Shown here: positions 1-7,751 of the stretch, in pieces
Layout of the letters: each line of letters begins with the position of its first letter
How positions within the stretch are numbered: the stretch's first letter is position 1
Assembly: GCF_003143935.1 (NCBI RefSeq)
Contig: NZ_QFRX01000001.1
Coordinates: forward strand, 4,565,129-4,629,128
DNA length: 64,000 bases
Direction: 5' to 3'
Origin: Streptomyces sp. Act143
GTDB lineage: Bacteria > Actinomycetota > Actinomycetes > Streptomycetales > Streptomycetaceae
The notes under the pieces: generated by a model
What the model was told of the DNA's origin: nothing
The model's input: the letters and a program-made list of their open reading frames with translations, nothing else
Database searches by the model: none
Made by a program: the position numbers and the translations under genes

Positions 1-1
1 G

Positions 2-448
2 GCCGAGGTCGACAAGCGGGCCGGGCAGCTGCTCGACGTCCTCGACCTGGCCGGGGCCCAGCACAAGCTGGTCGTCGACTACTCGACCGGTATGCGGAAG
101 AAGATCGGGCTCGCCGCCGCGCTCCTCCACAACCCCGAAGTCCTCTTCCTGGACGAGCCGTTCGAGGGCGTCGACCCGGTGTCCGCGCAGACCATCCGCG
201 GGGTGCTGGAGCGCTACACCGCCTCCGGCGCCACCGTCGTCTTCTCCTCCCACGTCATGGAGCTCGTCGAGTCGCTGTGCGACTGGGTGGCGGTGATGGC
301 CGCCGGGCGCATCCGGGCCCAGGGCACGCTCGCCGAGGTGCGCGGGGCGGCGCCCTCGCTGCAACAGGCGTTCCTGGAGCTGGTCGGGGCGAGCGCCCGG
401 GACGCCGGGTCCGATCTGGACTGGCTGGGCGGCGGGGCGGCGCGATGA
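2..448 (+). CDS. ABC transporter ATP-binding protein (5' end outside window)
   Basis: C-terminal 148 residues of an ABC exporter ATPase; the N-terminus with the Walker A motif lies upstream of the window. The reading frame is open from base 2. A degenerate signature motif YSTGMRKK is followed by a Walker B (VLFLDEPFEGVD) and the switch histidine region (FSSHVMELVE), as in ABC-2 type ATPases. The stop codon overlaps the start of the membrane protein at 445 by 4 bp (ATGA), so the two are almost certainly co-translated and form one transporter. Substrate unknown. Confidence 0.93.
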   Translation, partial: AEVDKRAGQLLDVLDLAGAQHKLVVDYSTGMRKKIGLAAALLHNPEVLFLDEPFEGVDPVSAQTIRGVLERYTASGATVVFSSHVMELVESLCDWVAVMAAGRIRAQGTLAEVRGAAPSLQQAFLELVGASARDAGSDLDWLGGGAAR

Positions 449-2037
449 GCGCCGACGTCACCGCCGTCGTCGTACGGCTGAAGCTGTCGCTGCTGCGCAA
501 CGGGCTGCGGCAGTCCGGTGGCCGGCGGGCCGCGTACGTCGCGTCGGCCGTCATCACGCTGCTGTTCGCGGCGCTGCAACTGCTCGGTCTGATCGCGTTG
601 CGGGGCAACGCGCACGCGATGTCCGTCGTCGTCCTGCTGGTGGCGGTGCTGGCGCTCGGCTGGGCGGTGATGCCGCTGTTCTTCCCCGGCGGCGACGAGA
701 CGCTCGATCCGACGCGGCTGGTGATGCTGCCGCTGCGGCCCCGGCCGCTGGTGCGGGCGCTGCTCGCGGCCTCGCTGGTGGGGATCGGGCCGGTGTTCAC
801 GCTGTGCCTGCTGATCGGTTCCGCGGTGTCGGTGGCGCACGGCGCGGTGGCGTACGTCGTCGCCGTCGTCGGGGTGGTGCTCGCGCTGCTGGTGTGCGTG
901 GCGCTCGCGCGGGCCGTCGCCGTCGCCAACATCCGGTTGCTGACCAGCCGCAAAGGGCGGGACCTGGCCGTGCTCAGCGGTCTGGTGATCGCGGTCGGCG
1001 CGCAGCTCGCCAACTTCGGCGTGCAACGCCTGGGTTCGAGCGGCCTGGAGCAGCTCGACCCGGTCGGCGAGGTGCTGCGGTGGGTGCCGCCTGCGTCCGC
1101 GCTCGGGGCGGTGGACGCGGCGAGTTCGGGGGCGTACGGCGTCGCCCTCGCCCAACTCGCGATCAGCGCGGGTGCGTTGGTGGCGCTGATCGGTCTCTGG
1201 TCGCGGCATCTGACGCGGCTGATGATCTCGCCGGACGGTTCCACGCTCCAGGCCGCCACCGAGCCGGCCGCCCGCGAGCGGACCTCGACGGGGCCGGCAC
1301 GGCTGCTGCCGGCCGGGCGCACGGGGACCGTGATCGAGCGCAGTCTGCGCTACATCTGGCGCGACCCGAAGACGAAGGCCGCGTGGGTGACCTCGCTCGC
1401 GATCGGCCTGATCATCCCGGTCTTCAACGCCCTTCAGGGCACCGGCTCGATCTACTTCGCGTGCTTCGCCGCGGGGATGCTCGGCATCCAGATGTACAAC
1501 CAGTTCGGTCAGGACACCTCGGCGTTCTGGATGGTGGCGATGACCATCTCCTCGACCCGGGACGCGTACGTCGAACTGCGTGGCCGGGCCCTGGCGCTGC
1601 TGCTGATCACGCTGCCGTACGCGACGCTCGTGACCGTCGTGACGACCGCGATGCTGGGCGACTGGGCCAGGCTGCCCGAGGCGCTCGGTCTGTCCTTCGC
1701 CCTGCTCGGCGCGATGCTGGCGACGGGTGCCTGGACCTCGGCCCGCTTTCCGTACTCCATCCCGCAGGAGGGCTACAAGAACGTGGCCCCCGGGCAGACC
1801 GGGCTTGCCTGGATCTCCATCTTCGGCGGCATGATCGCCGCCGCCCTGCTGTGCGCCCCCGTCATCACGCTGACGATCTGGCTGAACGTGGCGCGGGACG
1901 GCGACCGGTGGAGCTGGGTGCTGCTGCCGGTGGGGGCGCTGTACGGGGCGGCGATCACGCTGGCGGGGCTGCGGCTGGCGGCTCCGCGCACGGCCGCGCG
2001 GCTGCCGGAGATCCTGGCGGCGGTCAGCAAGGGGTGA
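445..2037 (+). CDS. ABC transporter integral membrane (permease) protein
   Basis: A 530-residue polytopic membrane protein, the probable permease partner of the preceding ATPase. The ATG at 445 overlaps the ATPase stop, which fixes the start. Hydrophobic segments are spread over the whole length (for example residues about 35-60, 62-80, 105-130, 135-155, and a cluster from about 310 to 520) with Arg-rich loops. No periplasmic binding protein or other subunit is encoded nearby, which suits an ABC-2-like exporter. The exported compound cannot be read from the sequence. Confidence 0.9.
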   Translation: MSADVTAVVVRLKLSLLRNGLRQSGGRRAAYVASAVITLLFAALQLLGLIALRGNAHAMSVVVLLVAVLALGWAVMPLFFPGGDETLDPTRLVMLPLRPRPLVRALLAASLVGIGPVFTLCLLIGSAVSVAHGAVAYVVAVVGVVLALLVCVALARAVAVANIRLLTSRKGRDLAVLSGLVIAVGAQLANFGVQRLGSSGLEQLDPVGEVLRWVPPASALGAVDAASSGAYGVALAQLAISAGALVALIGLWSRHLTRLMISPDGSTLQAATEPAARERTSTGPARLLPAGRTGTVIERSLRYIWRDPKTKAAWVTSLAIGLIIPVFNALQGTGSIYFACFAAGMLGIQMYNQFGQDTSAFWMVAMTISSTRDAYVELRGRALALLLITLPYATLVTVVTTAMLGDWARLPEALGLSFALLGAMLATGAWTSARFPYSIPQEGYKNVAPGQTGLAWISIFGGMIAAALLCAPVITLTIWLNVARDGDRWSWVLLPVGALYGAAITLAGLRLAAPRTAARLPEILAAVSKG

Positions 2038-2044
2038 GGCATCC

Positions 2045-2998
2045 CTACGTCGCGTCCGGCCCCGTGAGCCGGTCGAGGAACGGCTTGATGGCCGCCCGCC
2101 ACGCCTCCGGCTGGTCGTAGTGCACCAGGTGTCCGGCGTCGGCCACCTCCGCGTACTCCCCCCGTGGCAGCACCCGGACCATCTCCTGGGCCTCCGCCCG
2201 CCCGAGCTCGCCGTCGAGGCCGCGGACGACCAGGGCGGGGCACTGGACCTGGGCGAGCTCCTCCCAGTGCGCGTCGAAGACCCAGGTCTCCCGGGACTTC
2301 AGCATCTGCTCGGGTTCGAAGACGGGCCGCCAGCCGTCCGGTGACTCGGCCATCACCTCGGCGTAGAACTCGCCGCGGGCGGGGTTCGGGCGCTCGACCC
2401 AGGGATCGTCCTCGCCGAACCACTTCCGTACGTCGGCCAGGGTGGCGAAGGGGAGGGGCCAGGACTTGAACCAGTCGGCCCACTCCCGCTGCGAGGCCGC
2501 TCCGAGGGCGGAGGCCCGCATGTCGCAGATGATCACGCCCGAGACCAGGTCGGGCCGTTTCGCGGCGAGCTGCCACGCGGTCAGGGCGCCCATGGCGTGG
2601 CCGATGAGGACGGCCGGGCCGAGGCCGAGCTGTTCAAGGGCCGCTTCGGCGTCCTCGACGTAGGCCTCGCGTGTGAAGGCGGCCTGCGGGGGCTTGTCGC
2701 TGCGGCCGTGGCCGCGCTGGTCGAGGGCGACGGCCCGGTGGCGCTCGGACAGCCAGCGGGCGGTGGCTGCCCAGTGGGAGGCGCGGCCCATGAGGCCGTG
2801 CAATAACAGCACGCCGGGTGAGCGGTCGAGGGCTCCCTGGACGGTCCGCTGCCCGGCCCGTCGGCCGGCCGTGCCGCCTTGCTCCCGTACGCCGTGCTCG
2901 GTCGGCCCCGCCGCCGGGTCGGGCTTGGGAGGGTCGCCGAACTCCCAGGCGGCAAGGCGTACGCCGCCCGCCCCGGTCACGTCGATGCGCCGCGCCAT
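2045..2998 (-). CDS. alpha/beta hydrolase fold protein with Ala at the nucleophile position
   Basis: A 317-residue alpha/beta-hydrolase fold protein. It shows the oxyanion HG motif (LLHGLMG, about residue 65), the DQRGHGRSDKP strand-turn (about residue 92), the nucleophile elbow, a late Asp (RGLDGELG) and the catalytic-type His (DAGHLVHY). The nucleophile elbow reads GHAMG instead of GHSMG: codon 135 is GCC (Ala), so the usual Ser is missing. It may be catalytically altered, non-hydrolytic, or an inactive relative. The ATG at 2998 is preferred over the GTG at 3010 because AGGGGG lies at usable spacing from the ATG and abuts the GTG. Transcribed convergently to the ABC permease gene. Confidence 0.85.
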   Translation of the reverse strand: MARRIDVTGAGGVRLAAWEFGDPPKPDPAAGPTEHGVREQGGTAGRRAGQRTVQGALDRSPGVLLLHGLMGRASHWAATARWLSERHRAVALDQRGHGRSDKPPQAAFTREAYVEDAEAALEQLGLGPAVLIGHAMGALTAWQLAAKRPDLVSGVIICDMRASALGAASQREWADWFKSWPLPFATLADVRKWFGEDDPWVERPNPARGEFYAEVMAESPDGWRPVFEPEQMLKSRETWVFDAHWEELAQVQCPALVVRGLDGELGRAEAQEMVRVLPRGEYAEVADAGHLVHYDQPEAWRAAIKPFLDRLTGPDAT

Positions 2999-3157
2999 TG
3001 GTCCTGGCACCCCCCTAGCTCCGCTCGGACCGGTTGCTCCCGCTCAGCCGGCCGGTCCTGTGAACCATGTCTGCCTTGCCCTGCCTGACGTGCTCGCTGT
3101 CGCGCCGCCGCCTCTCCCTGAAGCGCACGTTCCGCCCGGCGTGTCACCCGAAGGGTA

Positions 3158-3173
3158 TCGAATGCCTATTCGA
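3158..3173. promoter_or_regulatory. LexA-like palindrome
   Basis: TCGAAT-GCCT-ATTCGA is a perfect 6-bp inverted repeat with a 4-bp centre. Its architecture matches the actinobacterial SOS box (TCGAAC-N4-GTTCGA) except for a symmetric C to T change at the sixth position. It lies about 160 bp upstream of the alpha/beta hydrolase start. Binding by LexA is inferred only from this resemblance. Confidence 0.35.
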
Positions 3174-3206
3174 AAACGCGTCCTCCGCCGCCAACACCCC
3201 TCATTC

Positions 3207-3220
3207 GAGTGACCTCACTC
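3207..3220. promoter_or_regulatory. GAGTGA-CC-TCACTC palindrome (BldD-like)
   Basis: A perfect 6-bp inverted repeat separated by CC. The core AGTGA...TCACT is the half-site pattern described for the Streptomyces developmental regulator BldD. It sits in the intergenic region upstream of the minus-strand hydrolase gene, next to the LexA-like palindrome. Assignment is by motif resemblance only. Confidence 0.3.
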
Positions 3221-3339
3221 AAGGATTGATCGTCGCTGCCGAGGGGAGATCTTCAGCGGGAGGCGGACCGCTCGGGGAAATCGGTCCGAGGGGAATGACC
3301 CTGAGAGCTCGGGGCTCCGGGTCAGCACAGGGGAGGACA

Positions 3340-3367
3340 GGCCCCGGCGCCACAGGGCGCCGGGGCC
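3340..3367 (-). terminator. perfect GC hairpin downstream of the DtxR-type gene
   Basis: GGCCCCGGCGCC and GGCGCCGGGGCC form a perfect 12-bp stem around an ACAG loop. It lies about 210 bp beyond the stop of the minus-strand metalloregulator gene and has no T-run, as is usual for Streptomyces terminators. The distance from the stop leaves its exact transcript uncertain. Confidence 0.55.
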
Positions 3368-3576
3368 CTCCACCCGTCTGCGGCACATCATCCCGGCCCC
3401 CTCAGGTCATATGCCTCACGCGACAGCCTTGCACGCGGGGCGCCGGAGCGCTGCGATTCGACGCACTGAATCTTCGAATCGGCTCACCCTCGACCCCGCG
3501 GCGGCAAGATCCCCAGGTCGCCACAACTGACCCTTCAGACACGGCAGTTGGCCGCCGAAGGGGAAGGTTCCGCCGG

Positions 3577-4269
3577 TCAGCGCTTGGCGACGAACACGTG
3601 CGAGGCGACGTCCGCCTCCAGCTCGGCGGCCTCGCCGCCGCTGCCCACCAGCACCCCGCCGGCCGACTCCGTCACGCTCACCACCGAGCCGGGCTGCACC
3701 CCCGCGCGGCGCAGCGTGTACATCAGCTGCGCGTCGGTCTGGATGGGCTCGCCGATGCGGCGCACCACGACCGTCTTGCCGTCGACGCCCGGGTCCAGGT
3801 CGGCCAGCGACACCATGCCCTCGTCGAGGAAGGGGTCGGCGCCGTCCTTCTCGCCGAGCTCCTCCAGGCCGGGGATGGGGTTGCCGTACGGCGACTCGGT
3901 GGGGTGGCGCAGCAGCTCCAGGACGCGGCGCTCGACGGCCTCGCTCATCACGTGCTCCCAGCGGCAGGCCTCGGCGTGGACCTGCTCCCACTCCAGGCCG
4001 ATCACGTCCACGAGCAGGCACTCGGCGAGGCGGTGCTTGCGCATCACGCGCGTCGCCAGCCGGCGGCCCTCGTCGGTGAGCTCCAGATGCCGGTCGCTCG
4101 CCACGGAGACCAGGCCGTCCCGCTCCATCCGCGCCACCGTCTGGGAGACGGTCGGCCCGCTCTGGTCGAGCCGCTCGGCGATCCGGGCGCGCATGGGGAC
4201 CACACCTTCCTCCTCCAGCTCGAGGATGGTGCGGAGATACATCTCCGTGGTGTCGATCAGTCCGGACAT
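3577..4269 (-). CDS. dmdR1: DtxR/IdeR-family iron-dependent transcriptional regulator (DmdR1-like)
   Basis: A 230-residue DtxR-family repressor. The N-terminal winged helix (residues about 1-70, LDQSGPTVSQTVARMERDGL recognition region) is followed by the metal-binding and dimerisation domain (HRLAE, CRWEH and HPTESPYGNPIPG motifs supplying Cys/His/Glu ligands). A C-terminal SH3-like FeoA domain (about 150-230) ends it. Length and sequence match the S. coelicolor iron regulator DmdR1 as I recall it; it would repress siderophore and iron-uptake genes when Fe(II) is bound. The start is the ATG giving MSGLIDTTEMYL, the conserved family N-terminus; the upstream extension has no family similarity. 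No iron box is visible upstream. Confidence 0.92.
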   Translation of the reverse strand: MSGLIDTTEMYLRTILELEEEGVVPMRARIAERLDQSGPTVSQTVARMERDGLVSVASDRHLELTDEGRRLATRVMRKHRLAECLLVDVIGLEWEQVHAEACRWEHVMSEAVERRVLELLRHPTESPYGNPIPGLEELGEKDGADPFLDEGMVSLADLDPGVDGKTVVVRRIGEPIQTDAQLMYTLRRAGVQPGSVVSVTESAGGVLVGSGGEAAELEADVASHVFVAKR

Positions 4270-4445
4270 TCGTGCCCCTCGATTAGCTCTGCCGGAAGCG
4301 CGACCACTCCGCGGCGCGTGCGCTGGCCCTGAGCCCAATTCTGACGCATAGCACTGACAACCGTGCCGCGCCGGTGAAACGAGCTGGTTTCGCGGACCGC
4401 CGCACCGCCGCGGGACGCCCCTCCGGGGGCGTGCGTACGGCCGTA

Positions 4446-4451
4446 TTGACA
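4446..4451 (+). promoter_or_regulatory. possible -35 element (TTGACA) of the SIS gene
   Basis: A consensus TTGACA 58 bp upstream of the SIS-domain ATG. It is immediately followed by the DasR-like palindrome, so a repressor bound there would cover the promoter. No convincing -10 hexamer is seen at 17-18 bp. Confidence 0.35.
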
Positions 4452-4455
4452 CCGC

Positions 4456-4471
4456 AGTGGTCCAGACCGCA
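4456..4471. promoter_or_regulatory. DasR-responsive element (dre)-like operator
   Basis: AGTGGTCCAGACCGCA closely matches the 16-bp dre consensus (ACTGGTCTAGACCACT, allowing C/G at position 2) recognised by the GntR regulator DasR. The core TGGTC-x-AGACC is intact. It lies between a TTGACA hexamer and the SIS-domain start. Control by DasR and amino-sugar phosphates is inferred from the match. Confidence 0.65.
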
Positions 4472-4508
4472 CGGTGATCCGCGACACAGCCATCCCGAAG
4501 GGGTTCGT

Positions 4509-5264
4509 ATGAGCGACGGCACGCCCGCCGACCGGTTCCTCGACGCCGCCATCGGCCTGCTGCAACGGGTACGCGACGAGGAGGCCGAGGCCGTCGCCGC
4601 GGCCGGCACGCTCCTCGCCGACACCGTCGCCGCCGGCGGCCGGCTGTTCGCCTTCGGCGCCGGGCACTCCTCGCTCGCCGCGCAGGACGTCGTCTACCGG
4701 GCCGGCGGCCTCGCGCTGATGAACCTCCTCGTGGTGCCGGGCGCGGTCGGCGTCGACGTCATGCCGGCCACGCTCGGCTCCGCCCTGGAGCGCGTCGACG
4801 GCCTCGCGAGCGCCGCGCTCGACTGCTCGCCGCTGCGCGCGGGCGACGCCCTGGTGATCATCTCCCTCTCCGGCCGCAACGCGCTGCCGGTGGAGATGGC
4901 GATGAGCGCCCGCGCGCGGGGAGTGAAGGTCATCGGCGTGACGTCGGTGGCGTACGCCTCGGAGACGCGGTCCCGGCACAGCTCCGGCACGTACCTCAAG
5001 GACCACTGCGACGTCGTCCTCGACTCCAAGATCGCCATCGGGGACGCGGAACTCACCCTGGACACGGTCCCGGCCCCCTTCGCCCCCGCCTCCACGGTCG
5101 TGACCTCGGCCCTGATGCAGGCCATGGTGGCGACGGCGGCGACGTCCCTGGCCGAGCGGGGCGTGGAGCCACCGATGCTGAGGTCGGGGAACGTCGACGG
5201 CGGCCTGGAGTGGAACGAGCGGGTGTTCGAGGAGTACGGGGACCGGATCTTCTACCGGCGCTGA
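4509..5264 (+). CDS. SIS-domain sugar-phosphate protein (NagS-like)
   Basis: A 251-residue single SIS (sugar isomerase) domain protein. The N-terminal helix is followed by the phosphosugar-binding motifs FAFGAGHSSLAAQD (about residue 44) and IISLSGRNALPVEMA (about 118-132), and a C-terminal helical region (EWNERVFEEYGD). There is no DNA-binding domain, so it is an enzyme rather than an RpiR regulator. The DasR-like operator upstream links it to N-acetylglucosamine metabolism. As I recall, the S. coelicolor protein at this position (SCO4393) has been reported as NagS, acting on GlcNAc-6-phosphate and required for GlcNAc toxicity; that exact activity here is inference. ATG at 4509 fits the family N-terminus. 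Divergent from the DmdR1-like gene. Confidence 0.85.
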   Translation: MSDGTPADRFLDAAIGLLQRVRDEEAEAVAAAGTLLADTVAAGGRLFAFGAGHSSLAAQDVVYRAGGLALMNLLVVPGAVGVDVMPATLGSALERVDGLASAALDCSPLRAGDALVIISLSGRNALPVEMAMSARARGVKVIGVTSVAYASETRSRHSSGTYLKDHCDVVLDSKIAIGDAELTLDTVPAPFAPASTVVTSALMQAMVATAATSLAERGVEPPMLRSGNVDGGLEWNERVFEEYGDRIFYRR

Positions 5265-5274
5265 CCGCCGGGGC

Positions 5275-5295
5275 CGGGGGTGCGGGTCACCCCCG
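5275..5295. terminator. bidirectional terminator between SIS and PAS genes
   Basis: CGGGGGTG and CACCCCCG form a perfect 8-bp stem around CGGGT, just past the SIS stop and overlapping the last codons of the convergent PAS gene. It could serve both transcripts. Confidence 0.6.
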
Positions 5296-6693
5296 CAGCG
5301 CCCCCGCCAGATCCAGCGCCGCCGCGATCCTCATCGCCACGTCCTCCGCGTACGCCGCGTCGGAGCGCTCGAACGAGCTCCGCCCGGCCCCCCGCAGAAA
5401 CGTCACGGCCCCCAGCGTGCGCCCCCGGCTGCGCAGCACCGCGCACAGGGCGTGCACCGCGTCCTCGGGCCACTGCCGGGCCGTCGCCCACTCCCGGGCC
5501 CGTTCCGCCGGCACCGAACCCACGCTCGCCCGCACCGAACCGACCCGCTCCACGCACTGCAACGCCGGATGCCCCTCCGCGTACCGGACGGGCAGCCCGG
5601 CCTGCCCGGTCAGCAGGCTCGGTCCCGGCGCCCCGGAGGGGGTCGCGGCGACCCGCACCAGGCGCACCGGCACGTCCGAGTCCCCGTCGGCCAGCGCGCC
5701 GTCCCCCGCCACCCGGTCGATCAGCGCGTGGTCGGCGAAGCCGGCGAGGGCGAAGTCCAGATGGACCGTGGCCGCCTCGGCCGGGTCCTCGCACTCGGCG
5801 GCGGCACGGGCCGCGCGGTGCAGCTGGTTGCCGCGGAAGCGCAGCAAGGACGCCTCCTGCTCGGCCAGCTTGGCCGTGGTGATGTCGTTGAACAGCCAGC
5901 CCACGCCCAGCGGCACCGGCTCCTCCGCCAGCGGCGAGGCCAGCCGCACGAACCCGCACCGCCAGCACCGCCGCTGCTCGCCCTCGGGCGTGCGCACGCT
6001 GACCCAGATCTCGGCCGGAGCGGGCGGCGCGCCCTCCGCCAGCACATGCGTCAGCGCGCTCTCCAGCTCCTCCACGCCCTGCGCGAGCAGCTCACCCAGC
6101 GGTCGCCCCAGCACGGACGTACGGCCGATGCCCAGCGCCCGCGCCGCGTGCGCGTTCACCACCGCCGGCCGCAGATCCGCGTCCACCAGCACGACACCCC
6201 AGCTGGCGTCCTCGAACAGCGCCTCGCTCAGCGCGATCGACCGCTCCAGGTCGATCTGCGCGTGCACCTCGCTGAAGGCGCAGTACACCCCGGCGGGCTT
6301 GCCGTCCGGACCGCGTACGGCCGCCGACTGCGTCCGTACGAGGACCCGGCCGCCGTCCTTGGTCAGCAGCGCGAACTCGTGCACCTGCCGCCCCGGGGCC
6401 CGCATCGCGGACAGCAGCCGCCCCTCGACCTCCTCGGCGTCGGCCTCGCGCACGGCCCACCCGGCGAAGCCGTGCCGCCCCACCGCCTCGGCGGCGGTCC
6501 AGCCCAGAATCCGCTCGGCCTCGCGGTTCCAGTGCGTGACGACGCCGTCCGCGTCGAAGGCGCACAGCGCCGCGTCCATGCCGTCGAGCAGGGCGGCGAG
6601 CAGATCCGCGCCGTCCCGCTCGGGCTGGTCGGGCTGCTCGGGCTCGTCCGGCCCCAGCTCGTCGGTGGTCCCACTACGCCTGGAAGCACTCAC
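5287..6693 (-). CDS. PAS-PAS-GAF sensor protein without output domain
   Basis: A 468-residue soluble protein. It has an acidic Pro/Glu-rich N-terminus, a first PAS domain (about 30-145: FDADGVVTHWNREAERILGW), a second PAS domain (about 155-275: FEDASWGVVLVDADLRPAVVN) and a GAF-like domain (about 295-465, ending in LGAVTFLRGAGRSSF). Streptomyces proteins of this architecture normally carry a C-terminal PP2C/SpoIIE phosphatase; here the chain ends after GAF, so any output must go through a partner. The GTG at 6693 is chosen because AGGGGG precedes it at 5 bp; an ATG at 6750 has no such site. Signal sensed unknown. Confidence 0.85.
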   Translation of the reverse strand: MSASRRSGTTDELGPDEPEQPDQPERDGADLLAALLDGMDAALCAFDADGVVTHWNREAERILGWTAAEAVGRHGFAGWAVREADAEEVEGRLLSAMRAPGRQVHEFALLTKDGGRVLVRTQSAAVRGPDGKPAGVYCAFSEVHAQIDLERSIALSEALFEDASWGVVLVDADLRPAVVNAHAARALGIGRTSVLGRPLGELLAQGVEELESALTHVLAEGAPPAPAEIWVSVRTPEGEQRRCWRCGFVRLASPLAEEPVPLGVGWLFNDITTAKLAEQEASLLRFRGNQLHRAARAAAECEDPAEAATVHLDFALAGFADHALIDRVAGDGALADGDSDVPVRLVRVAATPSGAPGPSLLTGQAGLPVRYAEGHPALQCVERVGSVRASVGSVPAERAREWATARQWPEDAVHALCAVLRSRGRTLGAVTFLRGAGRSSFERSDAAYAEDVAMRIAAALDLAGALRG

Positions 6694-6846
6694 CCGGACC
6701 CCCTGCAGGCTGCGTCCGTACGTACGGCACGTCGGTTCGCTCACTTGCAATCATCTAACTGGAACGTGACGCAGCACACACCGAGTTCCCACAAGTTGGG
6801 GGAATCGTTGTACGCCGCTCCTGTATCGGCGTGTGGCCGGCATCTT

Positions 6847-7302
6847 TCAGGCCAGCCGGAGATCGACCCACAGGTCGCTCTCGCCGTCGAGCACATACCG
6901 CTCGACCTCGACGAAGCCCCGTCTCCCGGCGAAGCGCAGACCGTCCTCGTTGACGGCCAGCACACAGGTCTCGATCGTCCTCGCGCCCAGCCCGCGCGCG
7001 TGGGCGAGCCCGTTCTCGTACAGCGCCGTCCCGTAGCCCCGCCGCCGGTACTCGGGCAGCACGCGCGCGATGACGGTCGCCACCGCGTCCTCGCCCTCGG
7101 GCGGGCGCACGGTCGAGCAGCCGACGAGCACGTCACCGACGTACGCGTTCTCCAGCCGGTAGCGCGTGCTGCGCTCCCGCACGGCGTCAAGGCCCAGCGG
7201 GTCGGCCGGGACGATCGCGTTGTGGACGTACCGCCACTGTTCGAGCATCGCGTCGCCGCGGGCCGGCTCCATCCGCAGGTCGGACATACGAAGATCAGAC
7301 AC
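6847..7302 (-). CDS. GNAT-family N-acetyltransferase
   Basis: About 151 residues with the GNAT fold. The acetyl-CoA binding motif A reads VLPEYRRRGYGTALYENGLAHARGLG, followed by the motif B-like LRFAGRRGFVEVERY. The substrate is not identifiable. The GTG at 7302 overlaps the stop of the upstream RidA-family gene (TGA at 7297-7295), suggesting translational coupling; the ATG at 7287 is the alternative. The two genes form a minus-strand pair divergent from a LysR regulator. Confidence 0.8.
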   Translation of the reverse strand: MSDLRMSDLRMEPARGDAMLEQWRYVHNAIVPADPLGLDAVRERSTRYRLENAYVGDVLVGCSTVRPPEGEDAVATVIARVLPEYRRRGYGTALYENGLAHARGLGARTIETCVLAVNEDGLRFAGRRGFVEVERYVLDGESDLWVDLRLA

Positions 7303-7693
7303 GTCCTCCACTTCCCCGCCGCGCGTACACCTCAATCTCGATCTTCATACGAGGATCGGCAAGACCGCACATCAGCATCGTCGCCGCGGGCCGCACCTGC
7401 CCGAACGCCCGCCGCAGCACCGGCCAGCACGGCTCGAAGTCCGCGCGGTCGGGCAGGAGGTAGCGCACCCGGACGACGTCCTCGAACCCGCTCCCGGCCT
7501 CCGCCAGGGCCGCCTCGATGTTCCGCAGGCACTGCTCGGCCTGCTCGACCACGTCGTCGGAGAGGGTCATGGTCGTGTAGTCGTAGCCGGTCGTCCCCGA
7601 GACGTGCACCCAGTCACCGTCGACCACGGCGCGGGCGTACCCGATCTGCTCCTCGAACACCGAACCGCTGAGAATCGCGCGTCGCTTCGTCAT
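7295..7693 (-). CDS. RidA (YjgF/YER057c/UK114)-family protein
   Basis: A 132-residue Rid-family protein. Motifs include YARAVVDGDWVHVSGTTGYDY at the N-terminus, the central LRNIEAALAEAGSGFEDVVRVRYLL and RPAATMLMCGLADPRMKIEIEV at the C-terminus. Family members deaminate reactive enamine/imine intermediates or act in catabolic pathways. The conserved catalytic Arg of the RidA subgroup (R105 in many members, within RPxRxxV) is represented here by VRPAATMLM, so this belongs to another Rid subgroup and may lack standard imine deaminase activity. First gene of a pair with the GNAT gene, divergent from the LysR gene at 7766. Confidence 0.85.
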   Translation of the reverse strand: MTKRRAILSGSVFEEQIGYARAVVDGDWVHVSGTTGYDYTTMTLSDDVVEQAEQCLRNIEAALAEAGSGFEDVVRVRYLLPDRADFEPCWPVLRRAFGQVRPAATMLMCGLADPRMKIEIEVYARRGSGGRV

Positions 7694-7751
7694 GCGCGGA
7701 ACGGTAGGTGAGCTGGGACTATACGTCTAATAGGGGGTGATTGATGAAGTG

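Larger units (their letters stand above)
3011..3576. other. 566-bp intergenic region without a convincing gene
   Basis: Lies between the hydrolase start (minus strand) and the 3' end of the DtxR-type gene (minus strand). It contains two palindromes (3158-3173 and 3207-3220) and a very stable hairpin (3340-3367). Open frames crossing it have no supported start or recognisable domain. It most likely holds the hydrolase promoter and the terminator of the upstream metalloregulator transcript. Confidence 0.5.

Noticed and set aside
4270..4508. Iron box upstream of the DmdR1-like gene
   Set aside because: No sequence resembling the 19-bp TTAGGTTAGGCTAACCTAA palindrome is present.
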